This document shows positions 16,480 to 25,985 of a stretch of DNA of 64,000 nt, one piece after another; position 1 is the stretch's first letter; the number at the start of each line of letters is the position of its first letter. The notes beneath the pieces are model-generated. The model worked only from the letters and a program-made list of their open reading frames with translations, made no database searches and was not told where the DNA came from. Location of the stretch: the NCBI RefSeq assembly GCF_902459665.1, contig NZ_CABPSL010000004.1:124001-188000 (forward strand), read 5' to 3'. Both the position numbers and the translations under genes were made by a program. This DNA is from Pandoraea cepalis. GTDB lineage: Bacteria; Pseudomonadota; Gammaproteobacteria; Burkholderiales; Burkholderiaceae.

Positions 16480-17313
16480 CTATCGAGCGAGTGTGGCCTG
16501 GGCGGTGAAGGTGAAATCGCGACGGCCGGACAAGACCGTGGGCGACTGACCTGGCGTTACGGTGACTTCCGTCATGTCGACGGTGCCGTCACGATGGTAG
16601 CGAAGCAGGGTGGTGCATCGGGTCCCGTACGCGGGCGACGCAATGAATGCCGCCGATAGCGAGCGTTCCCACGCGCGTGAGACGCCCGTCTCCGGCAACG
16701 CGCTGTCGGGCGCTTCGCTGGCGTCGCGCATGATCCGCAGCAGGCTGGCGTCGTCGGCATGGTGTGTCAGTGCATGGGCGAAAGCCTCGCGACGGCTGAC
16801 CAGCTTGGGCCAGGGCGTGTCGAGCACGGCGTTGGACAGACCGTGGACGCCGGGCGCGATGGCCTGAGCGAGTGGCATGGCGAAGGCGGCCGGTGCCGTG
16901 CCGCCGACGTGGTGGGCGCGATTTCCCAACCAGAACAGCTTGCCCGCCGGCAAGTCTCCCGCGAGAAGATTGAATCCTGTGTACTCGTGCGCGTGCCGTT
17001 CAATGCGCACCAGATCGTCGTCGAACGAAGTTGCATCGAGCATGGCCGAGACGAGCAGGCCACGCGATGGCGAGTCTTTCGGCGCCATTGGGGCGCGCCC
17101 GTCGCGAAAATTCGTCAGTGCGCTGAAGCGTCCCGCACGATTGACGCCCATCCACGTTCCACCGCCGCGTAGATCTCGGCCGGCAAGGACGTCCGGGCGA
17201 TCGCGCCACCAGTGCAACGGTTCGGCGGGACGCTCGAAGAACTCATCGCGATTGGCGAGCAGGACCAGCGGCGTGGCGGCCTCGGGCTGCCAGGAGAAGA
17301 CGATCAGGCACAT
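16480..17313 (-). CDS. NRDE-family (TANGO2-like) protein
   Basis: A 277-residue NRDE/TANGO2 family protein, named for the conserved Asn-Arg-Asp-Glu seen here as LLANRDEFFERPAEPLHWW. The start was set at MCLIVFSW because family members begin with Met-Cys and this places the Cys at residue 2, the usual position for an Ntn-hydrolase-type nucleophile. The eukaryotic relative is linked to Golgi organisation and heme/lipid homeostasis; the bacterial role is not settled. Further family motifs are GGGTWMGVNRAGRF and TNFRDG. It overlaps the following minus-strand gene by 10 bases. Confidence 0.88.
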   Translation of the reverse strand: MCLIVFSWQPEAATPLVLLANRDEFFERPAEPLHWWRDRPDVLAGRDLRGGGTWMGVNRAGRFSALTNFRDGRAPMAPKDSPSRGLLVSAMLDATSFDDDLVRIERHAHEYTGFNLLAGDLPAGKLFWLGNRAHHVGGTAPAAFAMPLAQAIAPGVHGLSNAVLDTPWPKLVSRREAFAHALTHHADDASLLRIMRDASEAPDSALPETGVSRAWERSLSAAFIASPAYGTRCTTLLRYHRDGTVDMTEVTVTPGQSPTVLSGRRDFTFTAQATLAR

Positions 17314-17609
17314 GGTGGCTCGGCGTCGACAAAGCACTCGGCGTGACGCTCACCGTCGATGCGCATCGTCAAGCCGGCCTCGGCGGCCAACGGCGTCAGC
17401 GCCGCGACGAACGCGTCGCTGACGCCGTCGTAGCGCTCCATCCACGTTGTGGTGCCGGCGGCGGTGTCGTGGGCGGAGGCGTCGGCGCGCCATTGCAGGC
17501 GCCCCGTGACGCCGAAGCGCGCTGCCGTCAGCGCGAAAAGTTGCGCGACGGCCAGACGAGCCGCGCCGGCGTTGTGCGATGAAACGCGGTAGTAGACGTA
17601 ACAGTCCAT
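17304..17609 (-). CDS. DUF4936-like small protein
   Basis: A 101-residue protein that resembles DUF4936. It begins MDCYVYYRVSSHNAGAARLA, continues with a conserved-looking TWMERYDGVSD, and ends with a Cys-Phe-Val-Asp segment. No signal peptide or membrane helix is present. The start was chosen at this Met because the 73 codons before it are very Arg-rich and lie inside the intergenic and YgfZ region. It lies between ygfZ and the TANGO2-like gene and overlaps the latter, so the three are likely co-transcribed. Function unknown. Confidence 0.72.
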   Translation of the reverse strand: MDCYVYYRVSSHNAGAARLAVAQLFALTAARFGVTGRLQWRADASAHDTAAGTTTWMERYDGVSDAFVAALTPLAAEAGLTMRIDGERHAECFVDAEPPCA

Positions 17610-17632
17610 TCTCGGGCGCCGCGGCGGCCGGG

Positions 17633-18748
17633 TCAGGACGCCGCCGCAGACGACGCGGGCGACTCCGTCGGGTCCACGATGTCGTACGGCAATTCGGCGA
17701 AGGTCAGCGCGGGGCCATTGGCGGCGCCAAGGCGCACGTCGTCGGCTTCGCGCGCGGTGAGCTTCACTTCGACGAGCGCGTCGTAGCCGCCGTTCGGTGC
17801 CGGTGCCGCGTGCACGACCATGCCGCATGGCTGGTCCGGATCGCTTGTCTCGACGAGTTCCTGGCCCGGTGCGGGTTGCGTGGCATCGACGTGCGCCAGA
17901 TGCAGACGCCGTTTGATGGTGCCGCGATACTGGCTGCGCGCGACAACCTCTTGGCCCGGATAGCAGCCCTTGCGGAAGTTCACGCCACCCACGACCTCCC
18001 AGTTCACCATCTGCGGAACGAACTGCTCCTGCGTCGCGCTCGTGACGCGCGCCACGCCGCTATGCACATCGAGCCATGCCGCGAGGGCCGGGGCAACGGC
18101 GACCACCCCGGGGGCTTGCGTCAGCGAGGCCCAGACCTCGGCGACACGCGCCACCGGCACGCTCCAGAGGAAGCGCGAGAGCGAGCGTGCCGTGCCGGCC
18201 GCCGGCAGTCGGATCAGGTGGGTCGCGTCGTCGCCGAGGGTTGCGTGGGCAACGGCCAGCGATTCGGTGGGCAGTGCGGCGAACGTGTTCGCGAGGACGG
18301 CCTCCGCCGCCGGGCCACCGACCTGCAGCAACACGTGCGTGGCAGCACCGTCGGTCAGCTTGACCTTGGCCCGCAGGACGAACATCGACAGTCGTTTCTG
18401 TACGGCAGCCTGCACCGTGGCGTCGCACGCCAGATAGATCGTGGCGTCGGCGGACGCATCGCGCCACATCAGGAAGGTGGCGAGCAGGCGCCCCTTTGCC
18501 GAGCAGTAGCCGGCCAGCCGCGCCTGTGCGGGCGCCAGGCGCTCGACGTCGTTGGTCAGTTGGCCGTGCAGAAAGCTCGCAGCATCGGCGCCGCTCAGGG
18601 CGATCAGGCCGGTGTCGCTCGCCAGCGCGACGAAGCTGCCGGTTTGCAAGGCGTCGAACTGGGCGGCGCGTGCGCTCGCGTTGGACAAAATATCGGGGGA
18701 ATTCACGTCTGCCGCTTGCGGCAGGAGATCACGCCATTGGGAGGTCAT
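17633..18748 (-). CDS. ygfZ: folate-binding protein YgfZ
   Basis: A 371-residue protein of the GcvT/YgfZ fold. YgfZ binds tetrahydrofolate and helps make or repair iron-sulfur enzymes such as MiaB. The diagnostic motif K-G-C-Y-x-G-Q-E is present as FRKGCYPGQEVVARS, with the essential Cys. Residues SGADAASFLHGQLTND near the N-terminus match the family. It is divergent from the mltG-tmk-holB-tatD run, an arrangement common in Burkholderia relatives. Confidence 0.93.
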   Translation of the reverse strand: MTSQWRDLLPQAADVNSPDILSNASARAAQFDALQTGSFVALASDTGLIALSGADAASFLHGQLTNDVERLAPAQARLAGYCSAKGRLLATFLMWRDASADATIYLACDATVQAAVQKRLSMFVLRAKVKLTDGAATHVLLQVGGPAAEAVLANTFAALPTESLAVAHATLGDDATHLIRLPAAGTARSLSRFLWSVPVARVAEVWASLTQAPGVVAVAPALAAWLDVHSGVARVTSATQEQFVPQMVNWEVVGGVNFRKGCYPGQEVVARSQYRGTIKRRLHLAHVDATQPAPGQELVETSDPDQPCGMVVHAAPAPNGGYDALVEVKLTAREADDVRLGAANGPALTFAELPYDIVDPTESPASSAAAS

Positions 18749-18930
18749 AAACGAAGGTGGCTGTCAATCTGTGAGGGTTCGGCAAGTCAAAGTATTATAT
18801 TGGGTCTTCCGCCAGAACGTGCGAGCTCGGTTCGACGCGCAAAACGCGCCGCTCGACGCCGTCGGCGCCACGCTGTCTGACCGAGTCCCCCGAACCCGCT
18901 GCCGTCGCTGGATGGCTTACCCTGCAATTC

Positions 18931-19926
18931 ATGTCTTTCATCAAACGCCTGTTCGTACTGTTGATTGTCGCTGCGCTCGCGGCGGGCGGCGCATTCTATT
19001 ATTGGGCGCAAGCCCCCTTGCAGTTGGGCAAGCCAACGCTCGACGTCACGATCAAACCCTACAGCTCGGTGCGCAGCGTGGCGACGCAATTGCGTACCGG
19101 CGGCGTGCCGGTACAACCGCTGTTGTTCAATCTGCTGGCTCGCGTCATGGACGTGGGGACCAAGCTCAAGTCGGGCAACTACGAGTTTGCGACCGGCATC
19201 ACGCCATTCGAGGTGATGGAAAAGCTCGCGCGTGGTGACGTCAACCAGTATGTCGTGACCATCATCGAAGGCTGGACCTTCAAGAAGATGCGTGCCGAAC
19301 TGGACGCGAACCCGGCGTTGCGGCACGACACGGCCGGGCTTCCCGACGCGGATCTCATGCAGCTCGTGGGCGCCGATCGTGCGGAAGCCGAGGGCATGTT
19401 CTTTCCCGACACCTACCTGTTTCCAAAAGGCACGAGCGACGTCGATATCTACAAGCGGGCCTATCGCCTGATGCAGAAGCGCCTGGACGAAGCGTGGGCC
19501 GCGCGTGCGCCGGGGTTGCCCTACACGACACCGTACGAGGCGCTTATCATGGCGTCGCTCATCGAGAAGGAAACCGGGCAGGCGGTGGAGCGCGGCCAGG
19601 TCGCGGCCGTGTTCGTCAATCGGCTGCGCAAGCGTATGTTGCTGCAGACCGATCCCACGGTGATCTACGGCATGGGGGATCTGTATACGGGGCGCCTGCG
19701 CAAGCGCGACTTGCAGACGGACACGCCCTACAACACCTACACCCGCGCCGGCCTGCCGCCGACGCCGATCGCGCTACCGGGCATGGCGTCGCTTGCGGCA
19801 GCGTTGAATCCCGCGTTGACCGACGCGCTGTACTTCGTGGCGCGCGGCGACGGCACGAGCCATTTCTCGGCGAACCTCCAGGAGCACAATCGCGCCGTGG
19901 ACAAATTCCAGCGAGGTGAGCAATGA
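18931..19926 (+). CDS. mltG: endolytic murein transglycosylase MltG
   Basis: A 331-residue inner-membrane lytic transglycosylase that cuts nascent peptidoglycan strands. It has one N-terminal membrane helix (about residues 7-25, [19 protein letters not shown]), a LysM-like subdomain, and the YceG catalytic domain with the essential Glu in [13 protein letters not shown]. Other motifs: [22 protein letters not shown] and [14 protein letters not shown]. It is the first gene of a plus-strand run; its stop overlaps the tmk start. Confidence 0.95.
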   Translation: MSFIKRLFVLLIVAALAAGGAFYYWAQAPLQLGKPTLDVTIKPYSSVRSVATQLRTGGVPVQPLLFNLLARVMDVGTKLKSGNYEFATGITPFEVMEKLARGDVNQYVVTIIEGWTFKKMRAELDANPALRHDTAGLPDADLMQLVGADRAEAEGMFFPDTYLFPKGTSDVDIYKRAYRLMQKRLDEAWAARAPGLPYTTPYEALIMASLIEKETGQAVERGQVAAVFVNRLRKRMLLQTDPTVIYGMGDLYTGRLRKRDLQTDTPYNTYTRAGLPPTPIALPGMASLAAALNPALTDALYFVARGDGTSHFSANLQEHNRAVDKFQRGEQ

Positions 19927-20594
19927 CGCATTCCCCCGAGGCCACGGCCACTGTGCCGGGCAGGTTCGTCACGTTCGAAGGCATCGACGGCGCCGGCAAG
20001 AGCACGCACGTCAACGCCTTTGTCGACACGCTGCGTCAGGGCCTCGCCAGTGTGGGGCGCAGCGTCGTCGCCACGCGCGAGCCGGGGGGCACCCCCTTGG
20101 GCGAGGCGTTGCGCAAGCTCGTGCTCGATGAGCCGATGGATCTCGAAACCGAGGCGCTGCTGATGTTCGCCGGACGTCGCGAGCATCTGGCGAAGGTGAT
20201 CGAACCGGCGCTCGCGCGCGGCGACTGGGTCGTCTCCGATCGCTTCACCGATGCGACGTTTGCCTATCAGGGCGGCGGGCGGGGGCTGTCACGCGACAAG
20301 CTGGCGATCCTCGAACAATGGGTGCAGGGCACGCGTCAACCCGATCTGACGATTCTGTTCGATCTCGATCCGGCGATTGCCGCCGCGCGGCTGGCGGGCG
20401 CCCGGGCGCCGGACAAGTTCGAGCGCGAATCGGCGGCGTTTTTCACACGGGTGCGAGATGAGTACCTGCGTCGTGCCAAGGCCGCGCCGGAGCGATTCGT
20501 CGTGATTGACGCCGCGCAAAGCATCGAGGCCATTGCCGGACAACTCGCGGGCGTATTCGCCCGTCTGGGCGTGCCCGGGCACGGGCCGCGCTGA
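19923..20594 (+). CDS. tmk: thymidylate kinase
   Basis: A 223-residue dTMP kinase that phosphorylates dTMP to dTDP. The P-loop is [12 protein letters not shown] (about residues 17-28), the DR(Y/F) motif reads [17 protein letters not shown], and the LID region is [16 protein letters not shown]. An N-terminal extension of about 13 residues precedes the P-loop strand. Its ATG overlaps the mltG stop by four bases. Confidence 0.95.
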   Translation: MTHSPEATATVPGRFVTFEGIDGAGKSTHVNAFVDTLRQGLASVGRSVVATREPGGTPLGEALRKLVLDEPMDLETEALLMFAGRREHLAKVIEPALARGDWVVSDRFTDATFAYQGGGRGLSRDKLAILEQWVQGTRQPDLTILFDLDPAIAAARLAGARAPDKFERESAAFFTRVRDEYLRRAKAAPERFVVIDAAQSIEAIAGQLAGVFARLGVPGHGPR

Positions 20595-20703
20595 CGCGCG
20601 ATAATCCGCTTGTTCGACCGACTCGCAGCGTCGGTATTTCGCGAATTCGCCATGGCGTAATTTCGCTGTCTCGCCCGACGCATTTATCGGCCAAGGAGCC
20701 CAT

Positions 20704-21744
20704 ATGCTGTATCCCTGGCAGTCACAGGACTGGACACGCCTGAACGACCTGCGCGCCCAGATGCCGCACGCGCTGCTGTTGCAGGCGGTGCCCGGCATTG
20801 GCGAGCTGGCGCTCGCCCGCACGTTCGCGCAGGCCCTGCTGTGCGAATCGCCGCGCGCCGACCACCTGCCATGCGGCACGTGTGGTGCGTGCCAGTGGTT
20901 CTCCAGCGGCAATCACCCGGATTTTCGTGCCGTCTGTCCTGAAATATTGGCCGATAGCCTGCCTGGTGCCGACGCCCGTGCCGACGCCGAGGGCGACAAG
21001 AAAACCAAGACACCGAGCAAGGAAATCAAGATCGAGCAGGTCCGCGAAGTGATCGACTTCGCGAGCCTGGGTTCGCACCGTCAGGGGCGACGCGTGGTGC
21101 TGCTCTATCCGGCGGAGGCGCTCAACGTGCATGCGGCGAATGCCCTGCTCAAAACGCTCGAAGAGCCGCCCGAGGGCGTGGTGTTCCTGCTGGTGACGAC
21201 GCAGCCGGACCGTCTGCTGCCGACGATTCTGTCGCGTTGCCGCCGCATGGTGTTGACCCGGCCCGATCACGCGCAGGCAACGCAATGGTTGATGGGCGAC
21301 GCGGGACTCGACGCCGCCACCGCCGCCGCGGTACTGGCCGAGACCGGCGGGGCGCCGCTTGCCGCCCGCGCACTCGCCGAGCCGGACGAGCGCGCCTGGC
21401 GCGACTGGCTGATCGGCCAGCTCGCGCAGGGCGCCGCGATCGACGGCTTTGCCTGTGCGGAACAACTGCACAAGGGCAATTTGCCGGGCATTCTGGAGAC
21501 GCTGCAACGCTGGTGCTTCGATGTGCTCGCGCAGCGCATGACGGGCACCGTACGCTTCTTCCCGAGTCATGCCCAGGCGTTGCGCCGTTGCGGCGACGCG
21601 ACGGACGACGTGCACCTGCTCGGCTTCCTGCGTGAGCTGGCGCAGCAGCGTCAGGTGCAAAATCACCCGCTCAATACCCGCGTGCTGCTCGAGGCCCTTT
21701 TCCTGCAATACCAACAGTTGTTCGGTGGGCCGGCGTCGCGTTGA
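20704..21744 (+). CDS. holB: DNA polymerase III subunit delta prime
   Basis: A 346-residue clamp-loader subunit. The degenerate ATPase site and zinc-binding Cys cluster are visible (CESPRADHLPCGTCGACQWF), followed by the KIEQVREVIDF block and the sensor region NALLKTLEEPPEGVVFLLVT. A Thr/Lys/Asp-rich insert of about 25 residues (around residues 88-105) sits before KIEQVR. It is 109 bases after tmk and is followed closely by tatD. Confidence 0.93.
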   Translation: MLYPWQSQDWTRLNDLRAQMPHALLLQAVPGIGELALARTFAQALLCESPRADHLPCGTCGACQWFSSGNHPDFRAVCPEILADSLPGADARADAEGDKKTKTPSKEIKIEQVREVIDFASLGSHRQGRRVVLLYPAEALNVHAANALLKTLEEPPEGVVFLLVTTQPDRLLPTILSRCRRMVLTRPDHAQATQWLMGDAGLDAATAAAVLAETGGAPLAARALAEPDERAWRDWLIGQLAQGAAIDGFACAEQLHKGNLPGILETLQRWCFDVLAQRMTGTVRFFPSHAQALRRCGDATDDVHLLGFLRELAQQRQVQNHPLNTRVLLEALFLQYQQLFGGPASR

Positions 21745-21773
21745 CGCAGGGCACCGGACACCGATCGCACATC

Positions 21774-22556
21774 ATGTTCATCGATTCGCATTGTCATATC
21801 AATTTCCCGGAACTGGCCGAGCAGATGCCCGACTTGCTCGCGCGCATGCGTGAGAACAAGGTGAGCCACGCCCTGTGTGTCTCGGTCGACCTGCCGACGC
21901 TGCCGCAGGTGCTGGACATCGCAGCACAGCACGACAACGTGTATGCCTCGGTCGGTGTCCATCCCGATTACGAAGACACGCCCGAGCCGAGCGTCGACGA
22001 CCTCGTGCGTCTGGCCGCCCACCCGAAAGTCGTGGCCATTGGTGAAACCGGGCTCGACTACTACCGGCTCGAAGGTCGCAGCATCGAGGACATGGCGTGG
22101 CAGCGCGAGCGCTTTCGCACGCATATTCGTGCCGCGCGCCTCACCGGCAAGCCGCTCATCATTCACACGCGCGCGGCCGCCGAGGATACGCTGCGCCTCA
22201 TGCGCGAAGAGCAGGCGGGCGAGCCCGCCGGGGTGATGCACTGCTTCACCGAGAGCTGGGAGGTCGCACAAGGCGCGCTCGATCAGAACTTCTATATCTC
22301 GTTCTCCGGCATCGTCACGTTCAAGAGCGCCCGCGATTTGCAGGACGTGGCGCGGCGCGTGCCGCTCGAGCGCATGCTGATCGAGACCGATTCGCCGTAC
22401 CTCGCGCCCGTGCCCTATCGCGGCAAGCTCAATCAGCCGGGCTACGTGCGGCATGTGGCCGAATTTATCGCCGATCTGCGCGGCGAGCCGCTGCAGAAGA
22501 TCGCCGATGTCACGACGGAGAATTTCTTCCGCCTGTTTTCCACGGCAAAGCCCTGA
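21774..22556 (+). CDS. tatD: TatD-family metal-dependent hydrolase
   Basis: A 260-residue TatD-family metal-dependent nuclease. All metal-binding blocks are present: FIDSHCHIN, GETGLDYYR, IIHTRAA, MHCFTESW and ETDSPYLAPVPYRG. The start was placed at the Met directly before Phe-Ile-Asp-Ser-His because family members start there; the open frame also has an upstream TTG at 21,741 overlapping the holB stop. In proteobacteria the gene after holB is usually ycfH/tatD, as here. Confidence 0.93.
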   Translation: MFIDSHCHINFPELAEQMPDLLARMRENKVSHALCVSVDLPTLPQVLDIAAQHDNVYASVGVHPDYEDTPEPSVDDLVRLAAHPKVVAIGETGLDYYRLEGRSIEDMAWQRERFRTHIRAARLTGKPLIIHTRAAAEDTLRLMREEQAGEPAGVMHCFTESWEVAQGALDQNFYISFSGIVTFKSARDLQDVARRVPLERMLIETDSPYLAPVPYRGKLNQPGYVRHVAEFIADLRGEPLQKIADVTTENFFRLFSTAKP

Positions 22557-22629
22557 ACCGTAAGACCCGTACCCCTAATCGACCGAACTGCCTTTCCGTT
22601 ATTCACCGGACTACCGACAGGAGCTCCCA

Positions 22630-23304
22630 ATGCGCAAATTTTCGATGATCCGAGCCTGGATGTTGCTCAGCGTGCTTTGTCTGACGGCATGCGCCACGGC
22701 GGCCACTTCCAATAGCGCTCTGGTCAAGGCGGTCGTCTTCAACGACACAAAATCCATCGCCCAAGCGCTCAAGGCGGGGGTCGACCCGAATTCGACGGAC
22801 GAAAAGGGCAACCCGCTGCTGGTGATCGCGATGCGCGAAAAGTCGGTGGACGTGGCGCGCCTGCTCATCGACGATAAGCGCACGGATCTCGATGCGACCA
22901 ACGCGGCAGGCGAGAACGCGATGATGATCGCCTCGCTGCAAGGCCTCACGCCGATGGTCAAGCTGCTCATCGACAAGGATGCCGAAGTCAACAAGAAGGG
23001 TTGGGCGCCGCTGCATTACGCCGCGACCAACGGGCACGATGACATCGTGCAGATCCTGCTGGACGCGTCGGCTTACGTCGATGCCGAGTCGCCCAACGGC
23101 ACCACGCCGCTCATGATGGCCGCTCGCGGGGGGCACATCACCACGTGCAAGGTGCTGCTCGATGGGGGCGCGGATGTCCGTCTCAAGAACCAGATCGGCA
23201 TGACGGCCATCGACTTTGCCAAGCAAACCCACCAGAAGGAAATCGCGGACGGCCTGCAAAAACGTTTGGCACAGGTGCAGCAGTCGCGTCCGGCGGGCAA
23301 GTAA
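22630..23304 (+). CDS. ankyrin-repeat lipoprotein
   Basis: A 224-residue exported ankyrin protein. The N-terminus is a lipoprotein signal (MLLSVLCLTACATAA, lipobox Leu-Thr-Ala-Cys), so it is probably anchored in the envelope. The rest is four to five ankyrin repeats, the clearest being GWAPLHYAATNGHDDIVQIL and GTTPLMMAARGGHITTCKVL. A strong Shine-Dalgarno (AGGAG) lies before the ATG. It follows tatD by 73 bases and is the last gene of the run. The partner it binds cannot be told from sequence. Confidence 0.88.
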   Translation: MRKFSMIRAWMLLSVLCLTACATAATSNSALVKAVVFNDTKSIAQALKAGVDPNSTDEKGNPLLVIAMREKSVDVARLLIDDKRTDLDATNAAGENAMMIASLQGLTPMVKLLIDKDAEVNKKGWAPLHYAATNGHDDIVQILLDASAYVDAESPNGTTPLMMAARGGHITTCKVLLDGGADVRLKNQIGMTAIDFAKQTHQKEIADGLQKRLAQVQQSRPAGK

Positions 23305-23382
23305 GACCGTCCGCCCGTCGCGACCTTATCGTGGCAGATCATGGCGGCGCGTCGTGCGGCTCGCCGCGCCCTCTGGCGACGT

Positions 23383-24813
23383 TCACCCGTCGACTGAGGC
23401 CGCGGCCGGTTGCGTACGCAGCAAGGCTGGTTTAGCGGCGGTCGTCGGCGGTCGCAGATCGGCGATGAACCGGTTGCGCCACGTCGACAGATTGTGCTCG
23501 CGCAGCGTCGCCATCATGCTGGCGTGGCGCGTCTGGCGCTCCGAAAGTGACATGTTCAGCGCCGTGCGCAACGCTTCGGCCATGCCGTCGATGTCATAGG
23601 GATTCACGATCAGCGCGCCGTCCAGTTCCTGAGCGGCGCCCGCGAAGCATGACAGCACCAGCACGCCGGGATCCGCCGGATCCTGCGACGCCACGTATTC
23701 CTTCGCCACGAGATTCATGCCGTCGCGCAGCGGCGTGACGTAACCCACCTGCGACGCCCGGAAGAACGACATCAGGACTTCGTGAGCGTAGCGTTTGTTG
23801 ATATAGCGAAGCGGCGTCCAGGCCAGATCCGAGAAGCGCCCGTTGATATGCCCCGCCTCGGTTTCCAACTGTTGGCGAATTTCCCCATAGCCCGCCACGT
23901 CCGAGCGGCTGGGCGGTGCGACCTGAACGAAACTCACGGTTCCTTGCTGGTTCGGCCACAGTTCGAGCAGGCGCTCGAACGCGCGAAATCGTTCGAGCAT
24001 CCCCTTCGAATAATCGAGGCGATCCACGCTCATGATGAGCTTGCGGTCCTGCAGCCCCTGTTTCAGATCGAGGATGTGCTTGACCGTCGCGCGCGCGGTC
24101 GCCTGCTGCGCAATCTCGTCGGGATACACGCCGATCGGGTAGACGCCCGTGCGCAGCGTGCGACCAAAGGCCGTGACGGTGCCGTCGTCGTGCAGGGTCG
24201 CACCGGCGTGGCGTACCAGATAGTCGGTAAACGCCGTGCGGTCGGTTTCGGTCTGGAAGCCGACGAGGTCGTACTCGCACATCGCGCGCACCAGCGCTTC
24301 GTGCGGCGGCACGGTCATGAGGACCTGTGGCGAGGGGAACGGAATGTGCAGAAAGAAGCCGAGTCGCTGCTGTACGCCGATCTGGCGACACGCCTGCGCG
24401 AACGGCAACAGGTGGTAGTCGTGCACCCAGATCAGGTCGTCGTGCTCAAGCAGCGGTGCGAGCAGCGCGGCAAAGCGCGCGTTGACGTGGCGGTAGCCGT
24501 TGTAGTCGTCGCGCTGGTAGCGCGTGAGGTCGTCGCGGTAATGGAAGGTCGGCCACAGGGTCGCGTTCGAAAAGCCACGATAGTAGGTGTTGTAGTCGCG
24601 GCGCGTGAGCGGCACGGTCGCGAACGTGACGTTGTTGCGGTGGGCGATCTCGGGCACCGTGGCCGGCTCGGCGTCGATTTCCCCATTCCAGCCGAACCAC
24701 ATGCCGCCGGTATCCTTGAGTGCTTCGTACACACCGATCGCCAGTCCGCCTGCGGTCGGTTTGCCCTCGGTGATGGGGGCGACCCGATTCGATACGATGA
24801 CCAAGCGACTCAT
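23383..24813 (-). CDS. otsA: trehalose-6-phosphate synthase
   Basis: A 476-residue GT20 enzyme making trehalose 6-phosphate from UDP-glucose and glucose 6-phosphate. Family motifs: SRLVIVSNRVAP at the N-terminus, GGLAIGVYEAL, WVHDYHLLPFAQ, VDRLDYSKGMLERF (the Arg/Lys donor site) and PLRDGMNLVAKEYVASQ. The start was taken at Met-Ser-Arg-Leu because AGGAG lies just upstream and the ATG overlaps the otsB stop. The C-terminus is slightly extended and Ala/Thr rich. With otsB it forms a two-gene osmoprotection operon. Confidence 0.95.
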   Translation of the reverse strand: MSRLVIVSNRVAPITEGKPTAGGLAIGVYEALKDTGGMWFGWNGEIDAEPATVPEIAHRNNVTFATVPLTRRDYNTYYRGFSNATLWPTFHYRDDLTRYQRDDYNGYRHVNARFAALLAPLLEHDDLIWVHDYHLLPFAQACRQIGVQQRLGFFLHIPFPSPQVLMTVPPHEALVRAMCEYDLVGFQTETDRTAFTDYLVRHAGATLHDDGTVTAFGRTLRTGVYPIGVYPDEIAQQATARATVKHILDLKQGLQDRKLIMSVDRLDYSKGMLERFRAFERLLELWPNQQGTVSFVQVAPPSRSDVAGYGEIRQQLETEAGHINGRFSDLAWTPLRYINKRYAHEVLMSFFRASQVGYVTPLRDGMNLVAKEYVASQDPADPGVLVLSCFAGAAQELDGALIVNPYDIDGMAEALRTALNMSLSERQTRHASMMATLREHNLSTWRNRFIADLRPPTTAAKPALLRTQPAAASVDG

Positions 24814-25631
24814 GCTCCGTTCTCCTTTGAGGGTGGGGGCGGGCTGGCGGGGGGCAATGTCAGCAGCCAGGCCGTGAGGGCCTCGGGCGACGGCAGACGG
24901 TGGCGGGCACACGTCTCGCCGTCGCCGATCTTGATCGTGATGCCGCCCAGCGCATTCACCTCGGCAAACCCGGCCTCGTCGGTCAGGTCGTCGCCCGCGA
25001 AGAGCGGCGTTCGACCGGCGAACGGCGCCTCTTGCAGCAAGGTGGTAATGGCTCGGCCCTTGCTGACGTGGCGCGCACGCAGCTCGAAGACCAGCTTGCC
25101 GGGTTGCAGCACGAAGCGCTCGGCATGCAGTTCGGCCAGGGCGCGCATGGTGTCGCGCGCCACGCTTGCCAGTTCAGGGGCCCCACGGTAGTGCAGCGCC
25201 AGCGCGCTGCCCTTGTTCTCCAATAATAGGCCGGGGTGCTGGGCGACGAGCGCGTGCAGCGGCGCGATCATCGACGCAATTCGCTCCGCGTCGACGGCAT
25301 AGCCCTCGGCGCGAACGCGTTCGCCGTCGGCATGGCGGATTTCCGCCCCGTGCAGGCCGGCGGCGGGCACGCGTAACGGGGCGAGCAGGCCGTCGATATC
25401 GTCGATGGCGCGCCCCGAGACGACGGCGATGGCGCCGCACGCGCGGTGGAACAGGCTGGCGAGAACATTGGCCGTGTCGAGCGGCAGCCTGACCGCGTCG
25501 GGACGCGGTGCGAGCGGGGCCAACGTGCCGTCGAGGTCGAAAAAGAAGGCGACCGTGGTGACATCGACGTGGCAAGTGTCGGCCGGTGTCGTGTCGCGTG
25601 TCGCGGGCGGGGAAGACGCTAGGGGTTGCAT
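24810..25631 (-). CDS. otsB: trehalose-6-phosphate phosphatase
   Basis: A 273-residue HAD-superfamily phosphatase that converts trehalose 6-phosphate to trehalose. The nucleophile motif FFFDLDGTLAPLAP is at about residues 30-43, motif II is AVVSGRAIDD, and motif IV reads FAGDDLTDEAGF. The N-terminal 25 residues are low complexity, so the true start may be internal. It is the first gene of the otsBA pair; the next gene starts within its stop codon. Confidence 0.93.
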   Translation of the reverse strand: MQPLASSPPATRDTTPADTCHVDVTTVAFFFDLDGTLAPLAPRPDAVRLPLDTANVLASLFHRACGAIAVVSGRAIDDIDGLLAPLRVPAAGLHGAEIRHADGERVRAEGYAVDAERIASMIAPLHALVAQHPGLLLENKGSALALHYRGAPELASVARDTMRALAELHAERFVLQPGKLVFELRARHVSKGRAITTLLQEAPFAGRTPLFAGDDLTDEAGFAEVNALGGITIKIGDGETCARHRLPSPEALTAWLLTLPPASPPPPSKENGA

Positions 25632-25985
25632 GGCACTCCGTCGCTATCGTGCCGCAGGTCGATAGGTCATCGCCGGGGCCGAGCGGCGGGCGCAGGGGAG
25701 GGCAGACGAGACGTGACGTGCGGCGGTTCGGTGGGCGGGAGCGCGGACATCCGCGCGGAAGACATCATCCTACCCCGTCAAAAACCGACAGGAAGTCGTC
25801 CGTTCAATGAAACGCTTGTCGGATGACGCCTACAAGGTTTGGAAAGTTAAATTGGTATTGAATATGAGAATCGTTTGCAATAACATTCCACAATTGCCGT
25901 AAAGTAGACGATCGGGGACGGCGGCACGGCATACCTGCCGCGCATGCGCCGATTCCGGCGCTCGAATGTGCGCCGGACGATAACG
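25632..25985. other. 354-base divergent intergenic region (otsB / PepSY reductase)
   Basis: No gene is seen. The left half is GC-rich and must hold the otsBA promoter, which I could not define. The right half from about 25,830 becomes AT-rich and contains the Fur-box-like site described separately, followed by TTGCAA at 25,875-25,880, a possible -35 box for the plus-strand gene with only a weak -10 match (CGTAAA). Confidence 0.45.
25860..25878 (+). promoter_or_regulatory. Fur-box-like operator
   Basis: The 19 bases GAATATGAGAATCGTTTGC match the classical Fur consensus (GATAATGATAATCATTATC) at 13 of 19 positions, counted by eye. The site lies about 110 bases before the start of the PepSY-flavodoxin reductase, a protein type often controlled by iron, in an otherwise GC-rich region. 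It overlaps a possible -35 box, which would fit repression by Fur-Fe. Confidence 0.55.

Noticed and set aside
18749-18930. possible promoter TATTAT near 18,793 for mltG
   Set aside because: No -35 hexamer at acceptable spacing could be found, so it was not listed as a promoter.
23305-23382. GCGGCG/CGCCGC repeat between the ankyrin gene and otsA
   Set aside because: Common by chance in such GC-rich DNA, with a long loop and no U-tract.
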